Assembly: GCA_947585615.1 (NCBI GenBank)
Contig: CANPXD010000002.1
Span: forward strand, 1-63,117
Reading direction: 5' to 3'
Length of the DNA stretch: 63,117 nucleotides
Source: an uncultured Clostridia bacterium
GTDB lineage: Bacteria > Bacillota > Clostridia > Oscillospirales > Acutalibacteraceae
The number at the start of each line of letters is the position of its first letter. The first letter of the stretch is position 1. The notes under the pieces are model-generated. The model was not told where the DNA came from. It saw only the letters and a list, made by a program, of their open reading frames with translations, and made no database searches. Both the position numbers and the translations under genes were made by a program. Below, one piece after another: positions 1-7,436 of the stretch.

Positions 1-94
1 TTTCGATTTTCCGAAGTAAGTGGTCTTGCGGAACTAATGATTCTAAATCTACTATGAGAACCTCTCCTCGTCTATCTTTTCTCCATTGTTCCAT
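1..94 (-). pseudogene. Transposase N-terminus, cut by window edge (IS1182-like)
   Basis: Reading the minus strand from an ATG at 94, 31 codons stay open to the window edge and end in the motif LVPQDHLLRKIE. That motif is typical of the N-terminus of IS1182-type DDE transposases (family knowledge). Only the start is inside the window, so whether the gene is intact cannot be judged. It marks an insertion sequence just left of the housekeeping block. Confidence 0.55.
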
Positions 95-165
95 AACAAC
101 AACACCCCCGTTCCTTTATATTATACCGGAAACTAGGGCGTTTGTATAGCTTTTTTGACAGGCTG

Positions 166-203
166 ATAAAACCGAACAGTTGCTTGCAACTGTTCGGTTT
201 TAT
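166..203. terminator. 18-bp perfect inverted repeat, terminator-like
   Basis: Arms at 166-183 and 186-203 are perfectly complementary around a TT centre, with an A/T-rich outer part and a GC-containing middle (CCGAACAG/CTGTTCGG). Position and shape suit a bidirectional intrinsic terminator between the transposase gene and the metallophosphoesterase operon. It could also belong to the insertion sequence. Confidence 0.5.
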
Positions 204-331
204 GAATTAAACAGTAAATATATTGAGAATTTTCTTCTGAAACGTTCAAAGTTCCGTAACCGTATGCGTTTCTTTTACGAAGTTTGCTTTTGTGCGGCGG
301 AATGAAAATCGTGTTTGGCTTTTTATAACAA

Positions 332-1576
332 TTATTTGCCTTTTCTTTTTCTTGCGGCTTTAACGGTCAGGGTCGCCGCAGCAGAAACGGCGGCAATAAC
401 GCCGATTCCTCCGAACAGAGCGGGAAGGAAAATCTTTTTATATTCGTAATAGCCGTGATTTGCCTTATAAATATTTTTAACCTTGTAGCCGAGAATCTCG
501 TCGGAAAGAAGAATCTGCGACTCAAAAGACGATAGATCGTTTTCATTCAGTGTTATCGTTCGCACGCCGTGGTGATTGCCATAGCTGAAATAGCCGACAG
601 CCGGTGCGGCGACAAGCTTTATGCCTTTGTATTCTCCGGCATAGTCATTTACATGGTCGTGACCGAAAAAAGCGCCGATAATGTCTCCCTGCCTGAGCCA
701 GCTTTCAAACTGACCGTGGTTGACGTCAGGCGGACAGGGGCCTTCGTTCAGCGAGCCTTCATATATGTAATCGGGATTTACGGAATAATAATTTTTGCTC
801 CACGAGCCGTGACCGCGCACCGCGCCCTTTGTCTTTTTGCCGCTTTCGGTGAACATTTCATATACTTCCGGTACGGCGATGTGCTGAAAGAGCAGAGAGG
901 GAACGGGAACGCCCGAATTTTCAGCCCTTAGAGCATCTGATGTTCTGCAATACCATTGAGTCTGGTCCTCGTGAACATAGCCGTAACCGCCGCCCTCTTC
1001 CTCGGGAGCATAAGGGTTGGAATCCATAAACCACAGATTGAAAACTGTTTTCTCGCCGCCGCTGTCTTTAATGGGCAGATTATAGGTTCCGACGCCCGTC
1101 ATTTCCTCGCCCTCAACGGCAAGGCAAGTGCCGTAATTTTGGAAGCAGGAAAGTATAAATTCCTTTGCTTCCTCCTCGGTCATTCCGTTTTTCCCGCCGG
1201 CAAGTCCCTCATGGTCGTGATTGCCGAAAACAAGCGCAAAGGGAATTTGGCGGCTGTCGATGGCCGAAGCGATTATATCAACAGCCTGACGCGTCTGCTC
1301 CTTATTTACGCCATTCCACCATCCTGCGATATTGTCTCCGTTGAGAACGATCAAATCGGGCTGCGTTTCTGTTATTGCGGCGTTCATTAAATCAAGCGTT
1401 TCTTTCTGCGGAGTGTTTGTATCCTGAATATCCGACAGAATCAGGATTTTAAACGAACCGTCCCTGAATTGAAGGGTACGGGATGGCTGTTCAAGCGCAT
1501 AGGCGTTTACGGGAAGCGCGGCGGCCATTACCGCATTTACGGTAAACAAAGCAAGCAGCTTTTTAAGCAGTTTCAT
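332..1576 (-). CDS. Secreted/anchored calcineurin-like metallophosphoesterase
   Basis: The 414-residue protein has a signal peptide (about 1-27) and a metallophosphoesterase domain. Metal-binding motifs are SDIQD (48-52), GDN (80-82), GNHD (118-121) and GHDH (305-308). A hydrophobic segment near 382-406 followed by KAARKRKGK suggests a C-terminal membrane anchor with the catalytic domain outside the cell. Family members hydrolyse phosphomonoesters or diesters using two metal ions; the substrate is unknown. The first motif has Gln instead of the usual His, a common variant of this subgroup. It is the last gene of a minus-strand run, 17 bases after the alpha/beta hydrolase gene. Confidence 0.85.
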   Translation of the reverse strand: MKLLKKLLALFTVNAVMAAALPVNAYALEQPSRTLQFRDGSFKILILSDIQDTNTPQKETLDLMNAAITETQPDLIVLNGDNIAGWWNGVNKEQTRQAVDIIASAIDSRQIPFALVFGNHDHEGLAGGKNGMTEEEAKEFILSCFQNYGTCLAVEGEEMTGVGTYNLPIKDSGGEKTVFNLWFMDSNPYAPEEEGGGYGYVHEDQTQWYCRTSDALRAENSGVPVPSLLFQHIAVPEVYEMFTESGKKTKGAVRGHGSWSKNYYSVNPDYIYEGSLNEGPCPPDVNHGQFESWLRQGDIIGAFFGHDHVNDYAGEYKGIKLVAAPAVGYFSYGNHHGVRTITLNENDLSSFESQILLSDEILGYKVKNIYKANHGYYEYKKIFLPALFGGIGVIAAVSAAATLTVKAARKRKGK

Positions 1577-1593
1577 AATTTTTACCTCTCTTT

Positions 1594-2571
1594 TTATTTT
1601 AATCCGTTAGATTTGCTGTATCTGTTCATAAAGTCTGTTATTGTTTTGCCGTAAAGGGAGGGATTTGTATAGAAACTCCTTGCGTGAACGGCGCCGTCAA
1701 CAGCAAGGATTTCTTTCGGCGCGCGGCAGGCGTCATATAATTCTCTTTCCATATAAAACGGAACGAAATCGTCTTTTTTTCCGTGTATAAAAAGTATGGG
1801 GCATACCGCGTTTTTCACTGCGTTTATGGGCGAAGCGTCCCTGAATGAATAATGTGCGATACATCTGCAATAAAGATTGCAGATGTGAAGCAGCGGAAAA
1901 TCGGGAAGATGAAATGAAGTTTTAAGATGATAGGAAAATTCATCCCACGCAGAGGTGTAGGCGCAGTCCGCAATTATTCCGCGAACGCAGGCGCACGCCG
2001 GTTTGTCGCTCATCATAAGCACGGTTGCCGCGCCCATTGAAACACCCAGCAGAAACAGATCATAACCGGGGAAATGACTTTTTGCGTAATCAAGCCACAG
2101 CAGAGTATCCCTTGATTCGTGCGTTCCGTAGCCCATAAATTTTCCATCGCTCCTGCCGCAGCCGCGATGTTCGGGCAGTACGAGCGTATAGCCGTTTTCA
2201 TACAGAAACGGCGCGGTAAAGCAGAATTCGCCGAAAGCGTGACTCCGCGCTCCGTGGCAGGCTATAACAAGTCGCCCGTTCGGTGCTTCGGGACATAGTA
2301 TATGTCCTCTCAGATGAGCGCCGTCAGGCGCTGTCAGCGTAACTTCCTCAAACGGCAGTTTTTCAAGTTCTGCCTCTGCCTTCAGCGCATCTGTTGTGTA
2401 CTGCTCGGGTATAGCGTTTCCCGTGATAATTTTTCCGAAAAAACGCGTAATGAAATTCGGAATTTTAATCGGCGTCACCCAAATCAGATAGCTAAAAATA
2501 AAAGCGCATATCAGAAACAAAATCAGAACCAGCGCAAAAATGACCAGCGCAGCCGTAATTGCAGTTTTCAT
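1594..2571 (-). CDS. Alpha/beta hydrolase with N-terminal membrane anchor
   Basis: The 325-residue protein starts with a hydrophobic segment (about 5-32), then an alpha/beta-hydrolase fold of the serine aminopeptidase S33/lipase-like group. The nucleophile elbow is GVSMG (Ser178), the oxyanion region CHGARSH (about 105-111), the likely acid is in HGKKDD (267-268) and the catalytic His is 296. It is probably a membrane-tethered esterase, lipase or peptidase of unknown substrate. The start has AAAGGTGTC upstream and lies 14 bases after the HAD gene, so the two are likely co-transcribed. Confidence 0.85.
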   Translation of the reverse strand: MKTAITAALVIFALVLILFLICAFIFSYLIWVTPIKIPNFITRFFGKIITGNAIPEQYTTDALKAEAELEKLPFEEVTLTAPDGAHLRGHILCPEAPNGRLVIACHGARSHAFGEFCFTAPFLYENGYTLVLPEHRGCGRSDGKFMGYGTHESRDTLLWLDYAKSHFPGYDLFLLGVSMGAATVLMMSDKPACACVRGIIADCAYTSAWDEFSYHLKTSFHLPDFPLLHICNLYCRCIAHYSFRDASPINAVKNAVCPILFIHGKKDDFVPFYMERELYDACRAPKEILAVDGAVHARSFYTNPSLYGKTITDFMNRYSKSNGLK

Positions 2572-2585
2572 TTTTCAGACACCTT

Positions 2586-3356
2586 TCATTCAAACAGAAA
2601 ATAATTTTTGTTTATCCATTCGGCAACGCCGTCGCTGCCGCAGTCTTTGCAGACGCAGTCCGCGGCTTCTATGACTTCGGGCAGAGCGTTCTCAACGGCA
2701 ATTCCCATGCCGCACCCGCGCAGCATACCTATATCGTTCCAATCGTCGCCGAAAGCAACAATTTCATTCATTTTCACGCCGTAATGCTCTGCAAGAACTT
2801 TTACGGCATTTTCCTTTTTAGACTGAATGTTCATTATCATAGCCACCGTGCTTTCGGAAAGCTGAAGATAAAGATTGTCGGGGATATATTTTTTAAACTT
2901 GCCCAATTCATCGGTTGTGTGCGCTTCAACAAGGAGTTTATCCGCCACGGCGTTTTTCAGTTCGCTGAAATCGTACGTTTTAACATATTCAACTCCCTGC
3001 CATATATTTTCTGCGTTAAAATTTGCATAAAGCATATCGTTTGCCTCAACGGAAAGCTTTACATCAGGAAATGCGTTTAATATGGAAAGCGCGATGTCAA
3101 CGGGATGTTCAATGCCGATTTTTTGAATGATTTCATCGCCTTTTCGGATAACAGCGCCGTTGTGATGAATTGCGGCGTCGTATGCGAGAAAAGGAAGAAA
3201 TTTTTTAACGGAGCGTACGGGACGCGCAGTCGCAAGCACAAATCGTATCCCGTCACGGCGCAGTCTTTCAATGGTGTTTTTTGTATATTCAGAAATTGTT
3301 TTGTCCGCTTTCAGAAGCGTTCCGTCAAGATCTGTAACCACCATTTTGAAAGCCAT
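2586..3356 (-). CDS. HAD-superfamily phosphatase, Cof type
   Basis: The 256-residue protein has motif I DLDGT (Asp9 nucleophile, Asp11 general acid), a C2-type cap and motif IV GDDWND (203-208). It matches the Cof/YidA group of sugar-phosphate and cofactor phosphatases in length and motif spacing. The substrate cannot be told from sequence. It sits between the helicase gene (84-base gap) and the alpha/beta hydrolase gene. Confidence 0.9.
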   Translation of the reverse strand: MAFKMVVTDLDGTLLKADKTISEYTKNTIERLRRDGIRFVLATARPVRSVKKFLPFLAYDAAIHHNGAVIRKGDEIIQKIGIEHPVDIALSILNAFPDVKLSVEANDMLYANFNAENIWQGVEYVKTYDFSELKNAVADKLLVEAHTTDELGKFKKYIPDNLYLQLSESTVAMIMNIQSKKENAVKVLAEHYGVKMNEIVAFGDDWNDIGMLRGCGMGIAVENALPEVIEAADCVCKDCGSDGVAEWINKNYFLFE

Positions 3357-3440
3357 ACGGGATTCCCTCCGTTCTGCTGATAATGCCGATAATCATTATA
3401 TCAGCAAAAGCGTTCCTTGTAAATATTGTGCCGCCGCAAT

Positions 3441-5618
3441 TTAGGATGAAAATGCGCTTTGCTCCGTTATTTTCTCAAGCTTTGCCCGAAAGGATAGAAC
3501 GCGCGGTGTCTTTACTTCGTCAAACAGAACCGTGTAGGCGGCTTTTGACGGATTGGATTCAACAATCGTTCCGGCGCCGAGGACGCTGTGCATTACGCGC
3601 GTACCCGCATCAAAATAATGCTGTTTTTCTCCGTCGGTTATAAAACGCATACTGTTTTCAATATATTTGCGTGCCTGCGCCACAAGCGAGTCGGAGGGGG
3701 CTTTTGTGAAAGAGAGAAGGCCGCTGTCTATATTGAGTATAAAACGGGAGGGGTATCTGGGCGAGCCGTCAAACGTTCTGCCCTCGGCTTCCGAAAGGAA
3801 CAGTCCTTTTTCGGCGCGCGTCATCGCGACGAAGGCAAGGCGGCGCTCCTCCTCCATGCTCTGAATGGTTCTTGTTTTAACCGACGGAAAAACACCCTCG
3901 TTCATTGCGCAGAGAAATACATACGGAAATTCAAGTCCCTTTGCCGTGTGAACCGTCATCAGCTTCACCTTGTCGCCCGAATCTTCGGCATCGCTGTTTG
4001 TGAAAAGCGCGATATGCGAAAGATAATGTTCCGCCGTGCATTCCTCTCCGCAGGAGTTCTCATACTCATAGACGGACTGCTTTAGTTCCGCCAGATTGTC
4101 AAGACGTTCCTGACTGCCCTCGGTGCGGAGCATCTTTTCATAGCCGCTTTCGTTTAGTATTGCGGACAGAAGCTCCGAAACCTGCATATTCTCATAGCAC
4201 GAGGCAAAATCCTCAATCAGAGATATAAACCGCCGTGCTTTTGTTCCTTTGAAAAGCTCGCTGTCCATATTTGTTTTTAGCGCATCGTAAAGAGAGCAGC
4301 CGTTTTCTTCGGCGTATTCCTGAAGAAATTTCATTCTCCGCTGACCGATATTGCGCTTCGGCACGTTTGCAACTCTTGCAAACGACAAATCATCTCTGTA
4401 AACAATCACACGCAGATAGGAGAGTGCGTCCTTGATCTCTTTGCGATCAAAGAAATGGACGCCGCTGTAAATCGTGTAAGGAATTTTTTCTTTAAGAAAA
4501 ACATTTTCTATGTTTCTGGTTATATAGTGGGCTCTGTAAAGCACGGCGATGTCGCGGTAAGGAATGCCGTTGTTGTGAAGCTCCGCGGCTTTCCGGGAAA
4601 TCCACCGCGCCTCCGCCTCGGAATTTTCACCGTGGTGGCATATCACAGGCCCGCCTGACGGCAAAACGGGAATCAAATCTTTTTTTATACGGTGCGCATT
4701 TTTGTCTATAAGAGAATTGGCGGCGGCAAGAATCTGCGGCGTTGAGCGGTAGTTCTGCATCATCATAATGGTTTTCACATTCGGAAAGGAGTGGTCGAAA
4801 TCAAGCAGATATTTCACGTTTGCACCGCGCCAGGAGTAAATGGTCTGGTCAGGATCGCCGACGATAAAAAGATTTTTGTGGTAACCGCAAAGCACTTTCA
4901 TAAGCGTGTACTGCAGTTCATCAATGTCCTGAAATTCATCAATCATTATGTATTCAAGGCGTTTCTGCCATTTCAGCTTTATTTCACTGTTCTGTTCAAA
5001 TATATAAAGAGAAAATTTTATAAGGTCGTTGTAATCAAGACCAAAGCATTTCTTTTCCTGATACAGATAGCCGTAAAATATAATGTCGCCTGCGGAGACA
5101 GAGCTTTCATATTTTTCTCTCAGCGTATCAAGCGGCATGGTTATCATATCAAGATAGTATTCCGGCTCCTTGAAGATTTTGCGCATTTCAATCATATCGC
5201 GCGCCTTGCTGAAAGTCATATTGCGCAGAGTCAGTCCGCGCTCCTCATAGATCATTCTCAGCATGGAATCTATATCGGAGTTGTCAAGAACGAGAAAGTT
5301 TTTCGGATACTGAACGGCGTAGCTGTCCTCCTGAAGAACCGATACGCAGAAGCCGTGAAAGGTATTGATATATCCTGTGTCGTTGTCACCCGTAAGATTA
5401 TGTATTCTGCGCCGCATTTCGTTTGCCGATTTATTGGTGAATGTTACGCAGAGGATATTTCCCGGCAGTATGCCTATTTCATTTACAAGATATGCAAATC
5501 TGTGAGAAATTGCACGCGTTTTGCCTGAGCCTGCGCCTGCGATAACGCGGATGAAACCCTCGGTAGACGTAACAGCGTCAAGCTGCTGCGCGTTAAGTCC
5601 CTGCAATATGTCGCTCAT
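3441..5618 (-). CDS. UvrD/PcrA/Rep-family 3'-5' DNA helicase
   Basis: The 725-residue SF1A helicase shows the Q-motif region LNAQQLDAV, Walker A GAGSGKT (28-34), Walker B DEFQD (227-231), GDPDQTIYSWRGA (254-266), QNYRS (288-292), TAKGLEFP and AMTRAEKGLFL. Such enzymes unwind DNA during excision and mismatch repair and displace RecA and transcription complexes. Length and motif order match PcrA/UvrD/Rep. It heads the minus-strand run and has a GGAGG-type site before the ATG. Confidence 0.92.
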   Translation of the reverse strand: MSDILQGLNAQQLDAVTSTEGFIRVIAGAGSGKTRAISHRFAYLVNEIGILPGNILCVTFTNKSANEMRRRIHNLTGDNDTGYINTFHGFCVSVLQEDSYAVQYPKNFLVLDNSDIDSMLRMIYEERGLTLRNMTFSKARDMIEMRKIFKEPEYYLDMITMPLDTLREKYESSVSAGDIIFYGYLYQEKKCFGLDYNDLIKFSLYIFEQNSEIKLKWQKRLEYIMIDEFQDIDELQYTLMKVLCGYHKNLFIVGDPDQTIYSWRGANVKYLLDFDHSFPNVKTIMMMQNYRSTPQILAAANSLIDKNAHRIKKDLIPVLPSGGPVICHHGENSEAEARWISRKAAELHNNGIPYRDIAVLYRAHYITRNIENVFLKEKIPYTIYSGVHFFDRKEIKDALSYLRVIVYRDDLSFARVANVPKRNIGQRRMKFLQEYAEENGCSLYDALKTNMDSELFKGTKARRFISLIEDFASCYENMQVSELLSAILNESGYEKMLRTEGSQERLDNLAELKQSVYEYENSCGEECTAEHYLSHIALFTNSDAEDSGDKVKLMTVHTAKGLEFPYVFLCAMNEGVFPSVKTRTIQSMEEERRLAFVAMTRAEKGLFLSEAEGRTFDGSPRYPSRFILNIDSGLLSFTKAPSDSLVAQARKYIENSMRFITDGEKQHYFDAGTRVMHSVLGAGTIVESNPSKAAYTVLFDEVKTPRVLSFRAKLEKITEQSAFSS

Positions 5619-5776
5619 ACTTTCGCCTCCTTTTACTGCATTGTACCATATTAAATATAGTTTTAAAAGATAAAACGGTACAGATAGCTGATAAGTCCCG
5701 AAAAAGTCCCTGTGCTAAAATCCCTCTCTGTATCATATTTAAGCAGAATGGCATATCATATTATGATATTTATTAA

Positions 5777-5986
5777 GTTATAAGAGCGGATCTTCCGAGT
5801 ACCGTTGCAGGGCGCACAACCGGAACAACGCAGATAATCGGCAATTTTATCATTGAAACAACGCAGATTAATTCAGTCTTGACGGTGCAGAACCCCTCGG
5901 GGAATTCAACTGCGCTTACAATAACTCCGCTTTCAGGAGGAAATCGGCCTGTTTCAGCGCATCTCATTATTACGCAGTTACAATAA
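5777..5986 (+). pseudogene. 3' remnant of a surface/exosporium-like protein
   Basis: A plus-strand frame is open for 69 codons from the codon after an in-frame TAA (5774-5776) to TAA at 5984-5986, with no ATG and no ribosome site. It encodes a beta-rich, Thr/Asn/Ser-rich stretch that includes TVQNPSGNSTALTITP and PVSAHLIITQLQ. This resembles the C-terminal head of clostridial collagen-like or exosporium proteins; the match is from memory and tentative. No start and an abrupt 5' end make it a leftover 3' fragment. Confidence 0.4.
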
Positions 5987-5989
5987 AAG

Positions 5990-6019
5990 AGACTGTCTCA
6001 GAAAAATCTGAGACAGTCT
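5990..6019 (-). terminator. Intrinsic terminator of the DUF2804 gene
   Basis: AGACTGTCTCAGA (5990-6002) pairs perfectly with TCTGAGACAGTCT (6007-6019) across an AAAA loop. On the minus strand the hairpin is followed by CTTTTATTG, and it lies 17 bases after the stop of the DUF2804 gene. Confidence 0.8.
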
Positions 6020-6035
6020 TCGGCTATCTGCTTCA

Positions 6036-7076
6036 TTACCATTTATTGTGTACTCTTTCGGCAAATACCATTTTGTTTTCAAGCTTGATCTGTGTGCCGT
6101 CATCAAGAATTGCCGTTCCTGAAATCAAACCGAATACCTGATGCGGTATCATACATATGAGTTTGAGATCAACAGGCGCCTGACGGTCGATTACCGGCTG
6201 AAATTTCATTTCAAATCTTCCGTCCGACGAAGTGAAGGTCCACGGTTCGGTATAGAGATATTTGCCGTTTTTCATCGGAATGTTGAAGCTGACGTCCTCA
6301 AGCTTGTGTGCTTTTCTGTTGTAAAAGAGCATATTTTCTCCTGCGGCCGACGTGTTTCCGAAGCCGTAGCCTATGTTGAATCCGAAAACGCTTGAATCGT
6401 CAAGTATCATCTGGCCTGAGCCCCAGTACCATGTATTATCGTATGTCCAGACTCCTCTGCCCCAGTCAAGCGTGGCGAGCGAGCCGTTCTCCCTGTTGAA
6501 TTCAAAACGTCTGCCGTCAAATTCAAAGTAACCGTCGGCGCGCATACAGTTTATTTTTTGGTTGTAATAAAAATGTTTGTCCTTGTCAAAGGGCGTTGCG
6601 ATAACCATACTTTCTTCGGGAATTGCGGTCAGCGTAACGTCAAAGACAAGACGCTTCTTTGTGTTGCAGTAATTGTCGTATGTACCGGTCAGTCGGCGCG
6701 TCTGCCCGTCGTTTTTAAAGCGCATTTCTGCAGTGCCGACTTTAGCGTAAATATCGCCGCGTTCGCTTGTGTTCGGCAGATTCAATTTGCCCATCGGGAA
6801 AAAGCCAAGCTCCGAATCGTTTGTCTGAACGGGATTTTCACCGAATTCAAGATGTGAAACGGAAAGGCAGCTCACATATCCGGAATCGGATACCGTCAGG
6901 CACAGACCGTATTCCTGATTTCCGATATAATAGTAGTCCCATTCCTTGATTCGCCAGCGCGGAGCTTTAATATCGTTTCTGCTGTATTTCCACAGAAGCT
7001 TTTTTGCAAAGCCCGGCTCCGCGATATTTCCGTTTTGGTCAAGAAGTCTCTGCGGTGCTGTTATTTCGTGCTGCAT
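6036..7076 (-). CDS. DUF2804 family protein
   Basis: The 346-residue protein is rich in aromatic residues and beta-strands. It contains the DUF2804 signature region LDWGRGVWTY...WYWGSGQ near the middle. The fold is probably a lipocalin or retinol-binding-like beta barrel and the biochemical role is unknown; nothing here shows a catalytic site. The start is supported by AAAGGGG before ATG. A TATGAT-like -10 lies about 35 bases upstream, and the gene has its own terminator. Confidence 0.8.
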   Translation of the reverse strand: MQHEITAPQRLLDQNGNIAEPGFAKKLLWKYSRNDIKAPRWRIKEWDYYYIGNQEYGLCLTVSDSGYVSCLSVSHLEFGENPVQTNDSELGFFPMGKLNLPNTSERGDIYAKVGTAEMRFKNDGQTRRLTGTYDNYCNTKKRLVFDVTLTAIPEESMVIATPFDKDKHFYYNQKINCMRADGYFEFDGRRFEFNRENGSLATLDWGRGVWTYDNTWYWGSGQMILDDSSVFGFNIGYGFGNTSAAGENMLFYNRKAHKLEDVSFNIPMKNGKYLYTEPWTFTSSDGRFEMKFQPVIDRQAPVDLKLICMIPHQVFGLISGTAILDDGTQIKLENKMVFAERVHNKW

Positions 7077-7190
7077 AATATTACCCCTTTTTGCAGATTA
7101 TGTTTTCAGTTTAATCATAACATATTTTTAAAGAAAAAAGAAGTTTTTTCTGTATGTGGGGAAAATAAAGATTGTCAGCGCGGAAAATGA

Positions 7191-7220
7191 AAAAGACCGC
7201 CGGCTTTCCGACAGTCTTTT
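7191..7220. terminator. Bidirectional hairpin downstream of recombinase-SpoVT gene
   Basis: AAAAGAC (7191-7197) pairs with GTCTTTT (7214-7220), and CGG with CCG inside. The U-rich arms would end transcription in either direction. The rest of the gene-free stretch 7077-7433 holds two smaller hairpins (7244-7258 and 7263-7282, the latter AACAGCA/TGCTGTT) and no recognisable gene. Confidence 0.55.
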
Positions 7221-7409
7221 CCAAAGGGGTAAAAATTTATGTGAAAGCCAAAGGCTTCTCAGTAACAGCATTTCTGCTGTTGGATTAGATTATACTCTAC
7301 GGTTATAAAAAATCAATAATTTTGTCCTTTAGTTTATAATTTATATAGAATTCCGTTAAAATGCAAAAAACATGGCAAACAGCGGTAAAGTGTTTTGTAA
7401 AATATGTAG

Positions 7410-7436
7410 ACGGGAGCGTTTTTGCTCCCGTTTTTA
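7410..7436. terminator. Hairpin abutting the recombinase-SpoVT stop codon
   Basis: ACGGGAGC (7410-7417) pairs with GCTCCCGT (7424-7431) around TTTTTT-type loop sequence. The T-run TTTTTATT is on the plus-strand side. It sits directly beyond the stop codon of spoVT, as expected for the original spoVT transcript end. Confidence 0.5.

Noticed and set aside
166-203. Perfect inverted repeat as an isolated CRISPR repeat or IS terminal repeat
   Set aside because: Single copy with a 2-base centre and U-rich flanks; a terminator is the simpler reading.
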